A stretch of 64,000 nucleotides of DNA, from assembly GCF_017313105.1 (NCBI RefSeq), contig NZ_JAFLND010000002.1:682001-746000 (forward strand). Direction: 5' to 3'. The position numbers were made by a program, and so were the translations under genes. Source of the DNA: [Muricauda] lutisoli (nom. illeg.) (GTDB taxonomy: Bacteria > Bacteroidota > Bacteroidia > Flavobacteriales > Flavobacteriaceae). Below are positions 26,042 to 34,272 of this stretch, in pieces. The notes under the pieces were generated by a model. That model did no database searches. It saw nothing but the letters and a program-made list of their open reading frames with translations, and was not told where the DNA came from. Numbering within the stretch: the stretch's first letter is position 1; each line of letters starts with the position of its first letter.

Positions 26042-28371
26042 TGGCAAAGAAGCGTCAAAAAAAACAGAAACAAAATTTTCTTCCTTTTATTAAGTGGTTC
26101 TGGATTTTATTCGGAGCAGGAGTACTTTCCGTTGTACTTATTTTTCAATTGGCTTCGTGGGGAGTATTCGGGGAAATGCCCACGTTCGAACGTTTGGAAA
26201 ACCCAAGTACCAATTTGGCAACGGAGTTTATCTCATCGGATGGTGAAACATTGGGCAAACTATACCTTAACGATAACAGGACCCCAGTTACTTATGACGG
26301 ACTGCCCGAGAATTTGGTGAATGCATTGGTTGCTACCGAAGATGCCCGTTATTTCGATCACTCAGGAATAGATGCGAGGGGAACACTTAGGGCCGTGGCC
26401 TATTTAGGCTCGAAAGGTGGGGCAAGTACCATTTCCCAACAGCTCTCGAAGTTGTTGTTTACGCAAAAACCTTCTGGAGGAATAGAACGGATCATTCAAA
26501 AAATAAAGGAATGGGTGATAGCGACCCGTTTGGAAAGGCAGTATACCAAAGAAGAAATCATAGCGATGTACTTAAATCAATATGACTTTATTAACAATGC
26601 AGATGGTATACGTTCCGCGGCCAGAATTTATTTTGGAAAAGAACCAACCGATTTAAGAACGGAAGAATCCGCCGTTTTGGTGGGGATGCTAAAAAACTCA
26701 TCCCTTTATAACCCTATGCGCCGAGAGGAACTGGTATTGAACAGAAGGAATACGGTGCTAGGTCAAATGGCCAAATACGGTTACATAACGGAAGAGGAAA
26801 AGGATTCGCTCCAAGGGTTGGAGATGAAAATCAACTTTAACCCAGAATCACACCGAGAAGGGTTGGCCACCTATTTTAGGATGTATCTTCAGCGTTGGTT
26901 GAACAATTGGGTAAAAGAAAACCCAAAACCAAACGGCGAGGAATATAATATTTATTTGGATGGGTTAAAGGTTTATACCACCGTGGATTCCAGAATGCAA
27001 AAAAATGCCGAAGAGGCAGTTCAGGAGCACATGACGAATCTTCAGGCGGAGTTTTTTCATCAAAACACACCGCAAAGAAATGCGACAGCACCCTTTTTGG
27101 ATATTTCCAGAGGCGCTATCGACACGATTATGCGAAGTGCCATGAGGCGATCGGCCAGATGGCGTCATTTAAAAAGAGAAGGCCTGTCCGAAAAAGACAT
27201 TGAAGCCACTTTTCAAGAAAAAACAGAAATGACCGTTTTTGATTGGAACAGTGATTCCTATGAAAAGGATACTATTATGACCCCGATGGATTCCATAAGG
27301 TATTACAAAACCTTCCTTCGCACCGCCATGATGTCCATGGAGCCGCAAACAGGTCATGTAAAAGCGTGGGTCGGGGGAATTGACTATAAACATTTTCAAT
27401 ATGACAATGTAATTCAAGGAGCCAGACAAGCAGGTTCTTTGTTCAAGCCTTTTGTATATGCTGCGGCAATTGACCAATTGCGCTATTCGCCTTGTTACAC
27501 CCTTCCCGATAATCAATATTGTATTGAGGCCGGCAAGCATGGGAATATGGAAATGTGGTGCCCTCACAACTCTGACGGGACGTATTCTGGAGAGAATTTG
27601 ACATTAAAAAGCGCCTTGGCCAATTCGGTGAATTCAGTTACGGCACAGCTTATTGACAGGGTAGGACCAGGTTCTGTAGCCTCAATAGCTAAGAGTATGG
27701 GAGTTACCAAGGAAATACCTCCGGTACCTTCCATTGCATTGGGTACGCCCGATGTAAGTGTCTATGAAATTGTGGGTGCTTTCGGTACTTACGCCAACCA
27801 GGGCGTATATGTAAAACCTGTAATGGTTACCCGTATCGAAGACAAAAACGGAACCGTGCTTTACGAATACAAACCAGAAACCAAAGATGTATTGAGTAAA
27901 GATGTGGCCTATGCCATGGTCAACCTTTTGGAAGGGGTTACCGAATACGGATCAGGTGGAAGGTTGCGACACACCTTTGGTAAGGACCAAACCGTGTACA
28001 AAGAAATTATAACGGGTTACCCCTACGAACTGACCAATCCCATAGCAGGAAAAACTGGAACCACCCAAAATCAAAGTGATGGATGGTTTATGGGGATGGT
28101 GCCCAATTTGGTTACCGGTGTTTGGGTAGGTGGTGAGGACCGTTCCGTCCATTTCGAACGATTGGCTTATGGACAAGGAGCGGCCATGGCTTTGCCTATT
28201 TGGGCTTTATACATGAAAAAGAACTACGCCAACGAAGAAATTGGTGTATCAAAAGAAGCTTTTGAAGAGCCTGAAGAAATGTCGATCAATATCGATTGCT
28301 CCAAGGAGCAAGAAGATGAGGAGGAAGAAAAAATTGATACTGAAGACGATTTGGACGATTTGGATTTTTAA
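26041..28371 (+). CDS. penicillin-binding protein 1A (bifunctional transglycosylase/transpeptidase)
   Basis: A 776-residue class A PBP: basic cytoplasmic start, membrane helix (about 18-38), GT51 glycosyltransferase with catalytic Glu100 in ATEDARYFDHSG, and transpeptidase with Ser466-x-x-Lys469 (GSLFKP), a S-x-N box (SVNS) and KTG at 671-673. The tail is very acidic (EEEKIDTEDDLDDLDF). It polymerises and cross-links peptidoglycan in the periplasm. Coupled to gldH through TAATG; an intrinsic terminator follows. Confidence 0.96.
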   Translation: MAKKRQKKQKQNFLPFIKWFWILFGAGVLSVVLIFQLASWGVFGEMPTFERLENPSTNLATEFISSDGETLGKLYLNDNRTPVTYDGLPENLVNALVATEDARYFDHSGIDARGTLRAVAYLGSKGGASTISQQLSKLLFTQKPSGGIERIIQKIKEWVIATRLERQYTKEEIIAMYLNQYDFINNADGIRSAARIYFGKEPTDLRTEESAVLVGMLKNSSLYNPMRREELVLNRRNTVLGQMAKYGYITEEEKDSLQGLEMKINFNPESHREGLATYFRMYLQRWLNNWVKENPKPNGEEYNIYLDGLKVYTTVDSRMQKNAEEAVQEHMTNLQAEFFHQNTPQRNATAPFLDISRGAIDTIMRSAMRRSARWRHLKREGLSEKDIEATFQEKTEMTVFDWNSDSYEKDTIMTPMDSIRYYKTFLRTAMMSMEPQTGHVKAWVGGIDYKHFQYDNVIQGARQAGSLFKPFVYAAAIDQLRYSPCYTLPDNQYCIEAGKHGNMEMWCPHNSDGTYSGENLTLKSALANSVNSVTAQLIDRVGPGSVASIAKSMGVTKEIPPVPSIALGTPDVSVYEIVGAFGTYANQGVYVKPVMVTRIEDKNGTVLYEYKPETKDVLSKDVAYAMVNLLEGVTEYGSGGRLRHTFGKDQTVYKEIITGYPYELTNPIAGKTGTTQNQSDGWFMGMVPNLVTGVWVGGEDRSVHFERLAYGQGAAMALPIWALYMKKNYANEEIGVSKEAFEEPEEMSINIDCSKEQEDEEEEKIDTEDDLDDLDF

Positions 28372-28395
28372 GTCAAAACCGTTTCAACAAAATAA

Positions 28396-28432
28396 AGCCC
28401 CAAGCATATCTTAATTTGCTTGGGGTTTTTTT
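28396..28432 (+). terminator. terminator after the PBP1A gene
   Basis: CCCCAAGCA (28398-28406) pairs with TGCTTGGGG (28417-28425) and seven Ts follow (28426-28432). It closes the ricT-gldH-PBP1A operon. Confidence 0.9.
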
Positions 28433-28471
28433 ATTTAAATCGTAATTTCAGGGAATATAAATAAGAATTCT

Positions 28472-29173
28472 ATGATCAATAAAAAAGTTGCCAATGTTGC
28501 CGAAGCTTTAAGTGGTGTCGAAGATGGCATGACCTTTATGTTGGGCGGGTTTGGCCTGTGTGGAATACCCGAAAACGCTATTGACGAATTGGTCCGTTTG
28601 GGCATCAAGGATATCACTTGCATTTCAAACAATGCCGGGGTGGACGATTTTGGTCTTGGCCTGCTTTTGCAAAAGCATCAAATCAAGAAAATGATTTCCT
28701 CCTATGTCGGCGAAAACGATGAGTTTGAACGTCAAATGCTTAGTGGTGAGCTCGAAGTGGAATTGACACCTCAAGGAACGCTGGCCGAGAAATGTAGGGC
28801 GGCACAAGCAGGGTTCCCTGCCTTTTATACTCCTGCGGGATACGGAACCGAAGTGGCAGAGGGAAAAGAAACGCGTGAATTTGACGGTAAAATGTACGTG
28901 CTTGAGCCTGCTTTTAAAGCGGATTATGCTTTTGTAAAAGCTTGGAAGGGTGATGAGGCCGGCAATCTTATTTTTAAAGGAACAGCCCGTAATTTTAATC
29001 CTTGTATGTGCGGAGCTGCAACCATAACCGTAGCGGAGGTGGAAGAACTTTTGCCAGCAGGAAGCCTCGACCCGAACGAGGTTCACATACCGGGAATATT
29101 TGTACAGCGTATTTTCCAAGGAGACAAATTCGAAAAACGAATTGAGCAACGAACAGTAAGACAGAAAGCATAA
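28472..29173 (+). CDS. scoA: 3-oxoacid CoA-transferase subunit A
   Basis: A 233-residue class I CoA-transferase alpha subunit, with [16 protein letters not shown] near the N-terminus, [11 protein letters not shown] and [14 protein letters not shown]. With the beta subunit it moves CoA between succinate and 3-oxoacids such as acetoacetate, for ketone body or short-chain acid use. The 2-bp gap to the beta gene shows an operon. Confidence 0.93.
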   Translation: MINKKVANVAEALSGVEDGMTFMLGGFGLCGIPENAIDELVRLGIKDITCISNNAGVDDFGLGLLLQKHQIKKMISSYVGENDEFERQMLSGELEVELTPQGTLAEKCRAAQAGFPAFYTPAGYGTEVAEGKETREFDGKMYVLEPAFKADYAFVKAWKGDEAGNLIFKGTARNFNPCMCGAATITVAEVEELLPAGSLDPNEVHIPGIFVQRIFQGDKFEKRIEQRTVRQKA

Positions 29174-29175
29174 TT

Positions 29176-29832
29176 ATGTTAGATAAGAACGGAATAGCAA
29201 AACGAATTGCAAAAGAGGTGAAGGACGGATATTACGTGAACCTTGGTATTGGAATACCAACCTTGGTCGCCAACTTTGTACGTGACGATATAAGTGTTGA
29301 GTTCCAGAGTGAGAACGGTGTATTGGGTATGGGTCCATTTCCATTTGAAGGAGAAGAGGATGCGGACATTATCAATGCCGGTAAGCAAACAATAACCACT
29401 TTGCCCGGAGCTTCTTTTTTTGACTCGGCCATGAGTTTTGCCATGATTAGGGGGCAGCATGTGGATTTGACCATTTTGGGTGCCATGGAAGTTGCTGAAA
29501 ATGGTGATATCGCCAATTGGAAGATTCCTGGAAAGATGGTGAAAGGAATGGGCGGTGCCATGGATTTGGTTGCATCCGCGGAAAATATCATTGTGGCCAT
29601 GATGCATACCAACCGAGCAGGAAAATCCAAATTATTGAAACGATGTACCTTGCCATTGACCGGGGTTGGCTGTGTAACCACCATTGTGACCAACCTTGCC
29701 GTATTGGAAGTTACCGAGGATGGGTTTAAATTACTGGAAAGGGCTCCTGGTGTTTCGGTCAAAGAAATCGAAGAGGCCACTGAAGGTGAATTAGTGGTGG
29801 AAGGAGATATTCCCGAAATGAATATTTCATAA
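29176..29832 (+). CDS. scoB: 3-oxoacid CoA-transferase subunit B
   Basis: A 218-residue class I CoA-transferase beta subunit with the catalytic glutamate in SENGVLGMGP and the GAMDLVA and LTGVGCVTTIVTN blocks. The glutamate forms the covalent CoA thioester. Partner of the alpha subunit encoded immediately upstream. Confidence 0.95.
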   Translation: MLDKNGIAKRIAKEVKDGYYVNLGIGIPTLVANFVRDDISVEFQSENGVLGMGPFPFEGEEDADIINAGKQTITTLPGASFFDSAMSFAMIRGQHVDLTILGAMEVAENGDIANWKIPGKMVKGMGGAMDLVASAENIIVAMMHTNRAGKSKLLKRCTLPLTGVGCVTTIVTNLAVLEVTEDGFKLLERAPGVSVKEIEEATEGELVVEGDIPEMNIS

Positions 29833-29904
29833 ATATCCTTTGCTTTTTTACAACAAAAACAAGGGATTACACAACATAAGTTTTAAATTGCCATTCATCG
29901 ATAA

Positions 29905-29912
29905 TATATTTG
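29905..29912 (+). promoter_or_regulatory. candidate -7 element of an orphan transcription unit
   Basis: TATATTTG matches TAnnTTTG in the 320-bp gap between scoB and the acetyltransferase gene. The nearest TTG (29888-29890) is only 14 bp upstream, shorter than usual, so strength is uncertain. With the terminator at 30095-30124 it would make a transcript of about 200 bases. Confidence 0.4.
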
Positions 29913-29960
29913 GTTATATCGAAATTTTTACCCAAATTAACACCGTTAAACCCCGTAACC

Positions 29961-30065
29961 ATGGCACTAAAATCAAAAACTACGATGGACGAAAATGTAC
30001 AAGTTTACAGAAATGATTTTTTCACAGGTTTTATGCTTTTGATCAAGAAGCTTTTTATGCTATAG
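29961..30065 (+). CDS. possible 34-residue small protein
   Basis: ATG at 29961 opens a frame of 34 codons ending TAG at 30063-30065, giving MALKSKTTMDENVQVYRN followed by a hydrophobic, Phe/Leu-rich end (FFTGFMLLIKKLFML). It lies in the 320-bp gap 29833-30152, between a candidate -7 element and a terminator. Such a short frame can occur by chance, and the unit could equally make a noncoding RNA. No other gene is seen in the gap. Confidence 0.3.
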   Translation: MALKSKTTMDENVQVYRNDFFTGFMLLIKKLFML

Positions 30066-30094
30066 ATCAGTATTTATCCCCCCTGAAAAATATG

Positions 30095-30124
30095 GAGCCA
30101 ACGTTTTGTTAGGCTCTTTTTTTT
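30095..30124 (+). terminator. intrinsic terminator before the acetyltransferase gene
   Basis: GAGCC (30095-30099) pairs with GGCTC (30112-30116), extended by AAC/GTT past one bulge, and eight Ts follow (30117-30124). It ends either the scoAB transcript or the small unit at 29905. Confidence 0.8.
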
Positions 30125-30152
30125 GCAATAATTTTAGGCAAAAGCGATTGCT

Positions 30153-30671
30153 ATGCCCTTATCTGTTCGGGAATGTGTCAAATCTGATTTGGAAACCTTG
30201 GTCGTGATGTCCAAAAACACTTTTTCCGAAGCCTTTGAGAAGGACAACGACCCCGAAGATTTCCAAGCATACATTAAAGAGGCGTTCCACCCCGACAAGC
30301 TTGCCGCAGAACTGGCGAACAGGAACAGTCTTTTCTATTTTGTGTTTGATGATGATGAAATTGTCGGCTACTTTAAATTGAATATTGATATGGCACAGAC
30401 CGACGTACACGATCCCAGCGCCTTGGAAATTGAACGTATTTACGTATTGGGCGACCATCAAGGTAAAAAGATAGGCTCTTGGATGCTCCAACAAATAACC
30501 GCATTGGCCAAAACCTTGGGTAAGGTCTACATTTGGTTAGGGGTTTGGGAGCACAATCCAAATGCAATTCGTTTTTATCAAAAGCATGGGTTTGTAAAAT
30601 TTGGGGAACATCCGTACTACATTGGCAGCGACAAACAAACAGATTGGTTGCTACAGTTAAATGTTCAATAA
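30153..30671 (+). CDS. GNAT family N-acetyltransferase
   Basis: A 172-residue acetyltransferase with the acetyl-CoA loop in ERIYVLGDHQGKKIGSWML and the C-terminal pattern WEHNPNAIRFYQKHGFVK. It transfers acetyl from acetyl-CoA to an amine; the substrate is unknown. Its 3' end overlaps the convergent small regulator-like gene by 15 bp. Confidence 0.88.
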   Translation: MPLSVRECVKSDLETLVVMSKNTFSEAFEKDNDPEDFQAYIKEAFHPDKLAAELANRNSLFYFVFDDDEIVGYFKLNIDMAQTDVHDPSALEIERIYVLGDHQGKKIGSWMLQQITALAKTLGKVYIWLGVWEHNPNAIRFYQKHGFVKFGEHPYYIGSDKQTDWLLQLNVQ

Positions 30672-30977
30672 ATTTCCAAGATAAAGCATGTCCCCTTCAG
30701 CCTGTAATTTATGGGCAATAGTGTTTTCAAATGCCGCATGGATAAGCAGGGAAATGGCATGGGCATTTAACTTTGTTAGACTATTGGTCCGGTAAACCAC
30801 ATCTCGGATAGTGGAAAAGCTCATATTGCTCTTTATGGCAATATTGGCAAAATCATTTTTGGAAGTATTCCTTCTCAGCACTTCGGAAAGTTGTTCGGTA
30901 ATTGGCTTTCCGTAATCTTCTTCACCAAAAATCAATTCAGTTTTTACAAGCGGCCCGAGGCCTTTGATTGAACCCAT
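30657..30977 (-). CDS. small helical protein, possible helix-turn-helix
   Basis: A 106-residue protein, mostly helical. Residues from about 38 (SKNDFANIAIKSNMSFSTIR) look like a helix-turn-helix followed by a further helix (HAISLLIHAAF). No named family is recognised. ATG 30977 is chosen; the frame is open upstream but in unlikely residues. It is divergent from the S24-type regulator, with a 27-bp palindrome between them, so the two may be regulated together. Confidence 0.6.
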   Translation of the reverse strand: MGSIKGLGPLVKTELIFGEEDYGKPITEQLSEVLRRNTSKNDFANIAIKSNMSFSTIRDVVYRTNSLTKLNAHAISLLIHAAFENTIAHKLQAEGDMLYLGNLLNI

Positions 30978-31025
30978 ACATATTTTGTGTTTATGATTTA
31001 TATGTCGGGGTCTTATCCTATTTTC

Positions 31026-31033
31026 TATATTTG
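31026..31033 (+). promoter_or_regulatory. candidate -7 element of the S24-type regulator
   Basis: TATATTTG matches TAnnTTTG; transcription would start near 31040 and run through the palindrome at 31082-31108 before the ATG at 31117. No TTG at the proper distance is evident. Confidence 0.35.
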
Positions 31034-31081
31034 GCCTGTAACCCAATTACAGAAAACTAGATAAATTGCTGCGTTAAGTGC

Positions 31082-31108
31082 ATATTGCGTAACAATATTA
31101 CACAATAT
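31082..31108. promoter_or_regulatory. 27-bp palindrome, probable operator
   Basis: Centred on 31095, 10 of 13 base pairs are symmetric: outer arms ATATTG/CAATAT and inner arms GTAA/TTAC. It ends 8 bp before the start codon of a helix-turn-helix/S24 protein, the classic place for autoregulation by a dimeric repressor. The binding protein is inferred. Confidence 0.65.
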
Positions 31109-31116
31109 AGAAATAA

Positions 31117-31821
31117 ATGTATATAATTAAGCAGTTAAGGAGAAAAAATAGTATCAGTCAATCACAATTGGGTAAAGAAATTGGGGTCAGTTTGCGTACT
31201 ATTCAACTCTACGAACGCAAGGACGCCAACATTCCTATTAAAAACCTCACCAAGATCGCAGAGTATTTTGGGCTCACCATTGCAGAGCTATACATGCATG
31301 AGGTCAACGATATGGGAGAGGCCTATACCAAACGACAGCCTTTTATCAAACATGGCAGTGTTTTTTACCCTTTGGAGCATGGAAAGTATTTGGTAATGGC
31401 TCCGCTTGTATTGGTGGAGTGGCATCAAAAGTACATAAAGGATGTACAGAAGGATAACCTCATCAATCCGTTTCAAGGTGGATTTATTATTGACTTTTTG
31501 ACCGATGAACCCCATCGCATTTTTGAAGTGTCCGGTGATTCCATGGACGATAAAAGTGCAGCTGCCATTCCGAATAAATCCTATGTGCTTGGGTTGGAAA
31601 TCAAAAAAGAATCTTTGACCCGTAACAATGAAACCTATTGGAACCGATCTTACATATTGGTTTGTACGGACAGGATTATCTGTAAGCGGCTTACAGGGTA
31701 TCACAAGCAACATAAATCGCTCATGTGCCATAACTTGAATACGTCGCCGGAGTTTCAGGATTTTGAACTGCCTCTGGATGATGTATTGCAGGTCTTTAAG
31801 GTTGTGAAAAAGCAGTTTTAA
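31117..31821 (+). CDS. XRE-type regulator with S24 peptidase-like domain
   Basis: A 234-residue protein: N-terminal XRE helix-turn-helix (about residues 3-58; ISQSQLGKEIGVSLRTIQLYER) and a C-terminal S24/LexA-like domain (about 130-232). The serine lies in VSGDSM (Ser142) and a candidate general-base lysine is Lys190 (IICKRL). I find no Ala-Gly or Cys-Gly pair in a clear cleavage region, so self-cleavage is open. It is not a standard LexA, whose helix-turn-helix is winged. It likely represses itself through the palindrome upstream. Similar proteins exist singly in Flavobacteriaceae chromosomes, as far as I recall. Confidence 0.85.
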   Translation: MYIIKQLRRKNSISQSQLGKEIGVSLRTIQLYERKDANIPIKNLTKIAEYFGLTIAELYMHEVNDMGEAYTKRQPFIKHGSVFYPLEHGKYLVMAPLVLVEWHQKYIKDVQKDNLINPFQGGFIIDFLTDEPHRIFEVSGDSMDDKSAAAIPNKSYVLGLEIKKESLTRNNETYWNRSYILVCTDRIICKRLTGYHKQHKSLMCHNLNTSPEFQDFELPLDDVLQVFKVVKKQF

Positions 31822-31832
31822 CCCCTCAACAC

Positions 31833-32978
31833 TCAAATTGAATTCAATATTTGGGAGGCTTTGTCCAAAACATCGTTGGTCTTCGCAAAGCAAAACCGAA
31901 GGAATTTCCTGTCATAATCCGCCTTGCAAAATACAGAGACAGGAATACTCGCAAGTTTATGTTCCTTGATCAAACGTTCCGCAAAGTCCGTATCCTTTTC
32001 GTCTGTGATGTCCGAATACTCCAACAATTGAAAATAAGTACCGGCCGAAGGAACCATTTTAAATCTGGAGTCTTTGATGCCATTTAAGAAAGCATCCCGT
32101 TTTTCTTGATAAAAACCACCGAGCTTTAGATAATGCTGAGGGTCATTTAAGTATTGGGCTAGAGCAAGTTGCAGCGGATGGTTCACCGAAAAGACATTGA
32201 ACTGGTGCACTTTTTGAAATTCCCACATCAAGGGTTTTGGGGCTACGCAATAGCCCATTTTCCAACCAGTGGCATGAAATGTTTTACCAAACGATGAACA
32301 AATGACACTCCTGGCAGCCAAATCTGGATATTTCGCCGCACTCTCATGCAACTTGCCATCAAAAACAATATGTTCATAAACCTCATCGCTCAACAATATG
32401 ATATCTGTATCCCTTAAAATTTCTTGAAGCTGTAGCATATCGTCTTTAGACCAAATGGTGCCCGTAGGATTTTGCGGAGTATTACAGATGACCATTTTGG
32501 TTTTTGAGGTTATGGCCGATTTAAAAGCGCTCCAATTCATTTTAAAATCATTCCCCTCTAAGGGCATCGCGACGCTTTTGCCACCAAAAAGGGATATGGC
32601 GGGTTCGTAGCAATCAAAGGCGGGTTCTATAACAATCACTTCATCTTTGGGGTGCACAAAGGCAGCAATAGTAGTGAAAATCGCTTGGGTTGCACCGGCC
32701 GTAACGGTGATTTCAGATTCTGGATGATAATAGTTACCATACAAGCGCTCAATTTTTTCTGAAATGGCCTCCCGAAGGGATAGAGCCCCTTGCATAGGTG
32801 CATATTGATTGTTTCCTTTTTTATAAGCTTCGTTCACGAGTCTCAGAAGTTCTGGGTCGGGGTCAAAGTTTGGAAATCCTTGGGATAGATTTATGGCATT
32901 GTGGGCACTTGCCAGCTGACTGATGGTTGTAAAAATGGTAGTACCCACATAAGGTAGTTTAGATAGTGGTTCAATCAT
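31833..32978 (-). CDS. methionine aminotransferase (PLP-dependent)
   Basis: A 381-residue class I aminotransferase, with NLSQGFPNFDPDPEL, NPQNPTGTIW and the PLP lysine in SSFGKTFHATGWKMGY. The close relatives (YbdL/KAT type) transaminate methionine and glutamine, useful in methionine salvage. Its start overlaps the end of the vsr gene by 8 bp. Confidence 0.88.
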   Translation of the reverse strand: MIEPLSKLPYVGTTIFTTISQLASAHNAINLSQGFPNFDPDPELLRLVNEAYKKGNNQYAPMQGALSLREAISEKIERLYGNYYHPESEITVTAGATQAIFTTIAAFVHPKDEVIVIEPAFDCYEPAISLFGGKSVAMPLEGNDFKMNWSAFKSAITSKTKMVICNTPQNPTGTIWSKDDMLQLQEILRDTDIILLSDEVYEHIVFDGKLHESAAKYPDLAARSVICSSFGKTFHATGWKMGYCVAPKPLMWEFQKVHQFNVFSVNHPLQLALAQYLNDPQHYLKLGGFYQEKRDAFLNGIKDSRFKMVPSAGTYFQLLEYSDITDEKDTDFAERLIKEHKLASIPVSVFCKADYDRKFLRFCFAKTNDVLDKASQILNSI

Positions 32979-33450
32979 TGGCGTGATGTTCTTTTAAAGC
33001 GTTGAGGACTTTTTCCAGGCAACTTTCCAAGTCTTTTTTCACTTCGGTTTCCCAAAAGCGGAACACGGTGTAACCCATTTGCTCCAATGCTTCGTTCACT
33101 TCTTGGTCCCGTTGTATGTTGCGTTCAATTTTAGGAATCCAAAACTCGCGGTTGCTCTTTATCTTATGTTTGCGTTCCTCCCAATTATGCCCGTGCCAGA
33201 ACTCCCCATCAATAAATATGACGGTTTTGTACTTTTTTAATGCAATATCAGGCCTTCCAATGAGCTTTTTGTAATCTATACGATATCTGTATCCCGATTG
33301 CCATAACGCTTTTCTAAAGGCAAGCTCCGGTTTGGTGTTCTTGCCACGAATTTTCCCCATGATCTTGGAACGCTCGGGTGTAGTGTAAAAACCGGATTCC
33401 TCATTGAAACGAGGTACTTTTATACGCTCTTTTTGGTATTTTTTGGGCAT
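32971..33450 (-). CDS. vsr: Vsr-type mismatch endonuclease
   Basis: A 159-residue very-short-patch repair nuclease, with the conserved segment TTPERSKIMGKIRGKNTKPE, the catalytic block VIFIDGEFWHGHNW and RFWETEV. Vsr nicks 5' to T in T:G mismatches left by deamination of 5-methylcytosine. The cysteines that bind structural zinc in E. coli Vsr are not apparent. No cytosine methyltransferase is in this window, so its partner is elsewhere or absent. ATG 33450 starts a basic leader. Overlaps the aminotransferase start. Confidence 0.88.
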   Translation of the reverse strand: MPKKYQKERIKVPRFNEESGFYTTPERSKIMGKIRGKNTKPELAFRKALWQSGYRYRIDYKKLIGRPDIALKKYKTVIFIDGEFWHGHNWEERKHKIKSNREFWIPKIERNIQRDQEVNEALEQMGYTVFRFWETEVKKDLESCLEKVLNALKEHHAND

Positions 33451-33462
33451 ACCGTAAGTTAA

Positions 33463-33500
33463 CAAAAAACCCAAACTCCTAATGGAATTTGGGTTTTGTT
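33463..33500 (-). terminator. terminator of the sdhCAB operon
   Basis: CCCAAA (33470-33475) pairs with TTTGGG (33488-33493), flanked by A-run and T-run, so it can work in both directions. On the minus strand it follows sdhB by about 25 bp and precedes vsr. Confidence 0.75.
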
Positions 33501-33519
33501 TTATGTGAACATGAGGTGT

Positions 33520-34266
33520 TTATCCCTTTAACGTAGCGGATAAGTACTCACGGTTCATTCGGGCAATGTTGGTCAAGGAAATACCTTTAGGGCACTCCAC
33601 TTCACAAGCTCCTGTGTTGGTGCAGTTACCGAAACCTTCCAGGTCCATTTGGCGAACCATATTTTGCACACGTTCCGTAGCTTCGATTCTTCCTTGAGGC
33701 AACAAGGCAAATTGCGAAACTTTGGCAGAGGTAAATAACATGGCACTCGCATTTTTACAAGCCGCTACACAGGCACCACAACCAATACAGGTGGCGGCAT
33801 CCATGGCTTCGTCCGCTGCGTATTTGTTAATTGGGATGGTGTTGGCATCTACCGTGTTACCGGAAGTGTTCACGGAGATATATCCACCAGCTTGCTGAAT
33901 GCGGTCAAAAGCGCTTCGGTCCACAACCAAGTCCTTGATCACGGGGAATGCTTTGGCGCGGAACGGTTCAATAACAATAGTGTCCCCATCATTGAACTTG
34001 CGCATGTGCAATTGGCAAGTGGTCACCATTCTATCCGGACCATGGGGTTCACCATTGATCTGCAAGGAGCACATACCACAGATACCTTCCCTGCAGTCGT
34101 GGTCGAACTCTACGGGTTCTTCTCCTTTGGAGATCAAGTCTTCATTTAAAATATCCAGCATCTCCAAGAACGACATATCACCTTCTACACCATCTAGGGT
34201 ATAATCAACTATTTTTCCAGGTGAGGATGCGTCTTTTTGACGCCATATTTTTAGATATAATTTCAT
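33520..34266 (-). CDS. sdhB: succinate dehydrogenase iron-sulfur subunit
   Basis: A 248-residue SdhB/FrdB: [2Fe-2S] ferredoxin domain ([12 protein letters not shown] ... TTCQLH), then [4Fe-4S] [12 protein letters not shown] and the [3Fe-4S]-type group in [14 protein letters not shown]. It passes electrons from the flavin subunit to the membrane anchor. Last gene of sdhC-A-B, 6 bp after sdhA. Confidence 0.95.
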   Translation of the reverse strand: MKLYLKIWRQKDASSPGKIVDYTLDGVEGDMSFLEMLDILNEDLISKGEEPVEFDHDCREGICGMCSLQINGEPHGPDRMVTTCQLHMRKFNDGDTIVIEPFRAKAFPVIKDLVVDRSAFDRIQQAGGYISVNTSGNTVDANTIPINKYAADEAMDAATCIGCGACVAACKNASAMLFTSAKVSQFALLPQGRIEATERVQNMVRQMDLEGFGNCTNTGACEVECPKGISLTNIARMNREYLSATLKG

Positions 34267-34272
34267 AGCTTC

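Noticed and set aside
31117..31821. The S24-domain regulator as LexA
   Set aside because: Its N-terminal domain is XRE-type and no Ala-Gly cleavage pair is evident; Flavobacteriaceae generally lack a classic LexA.
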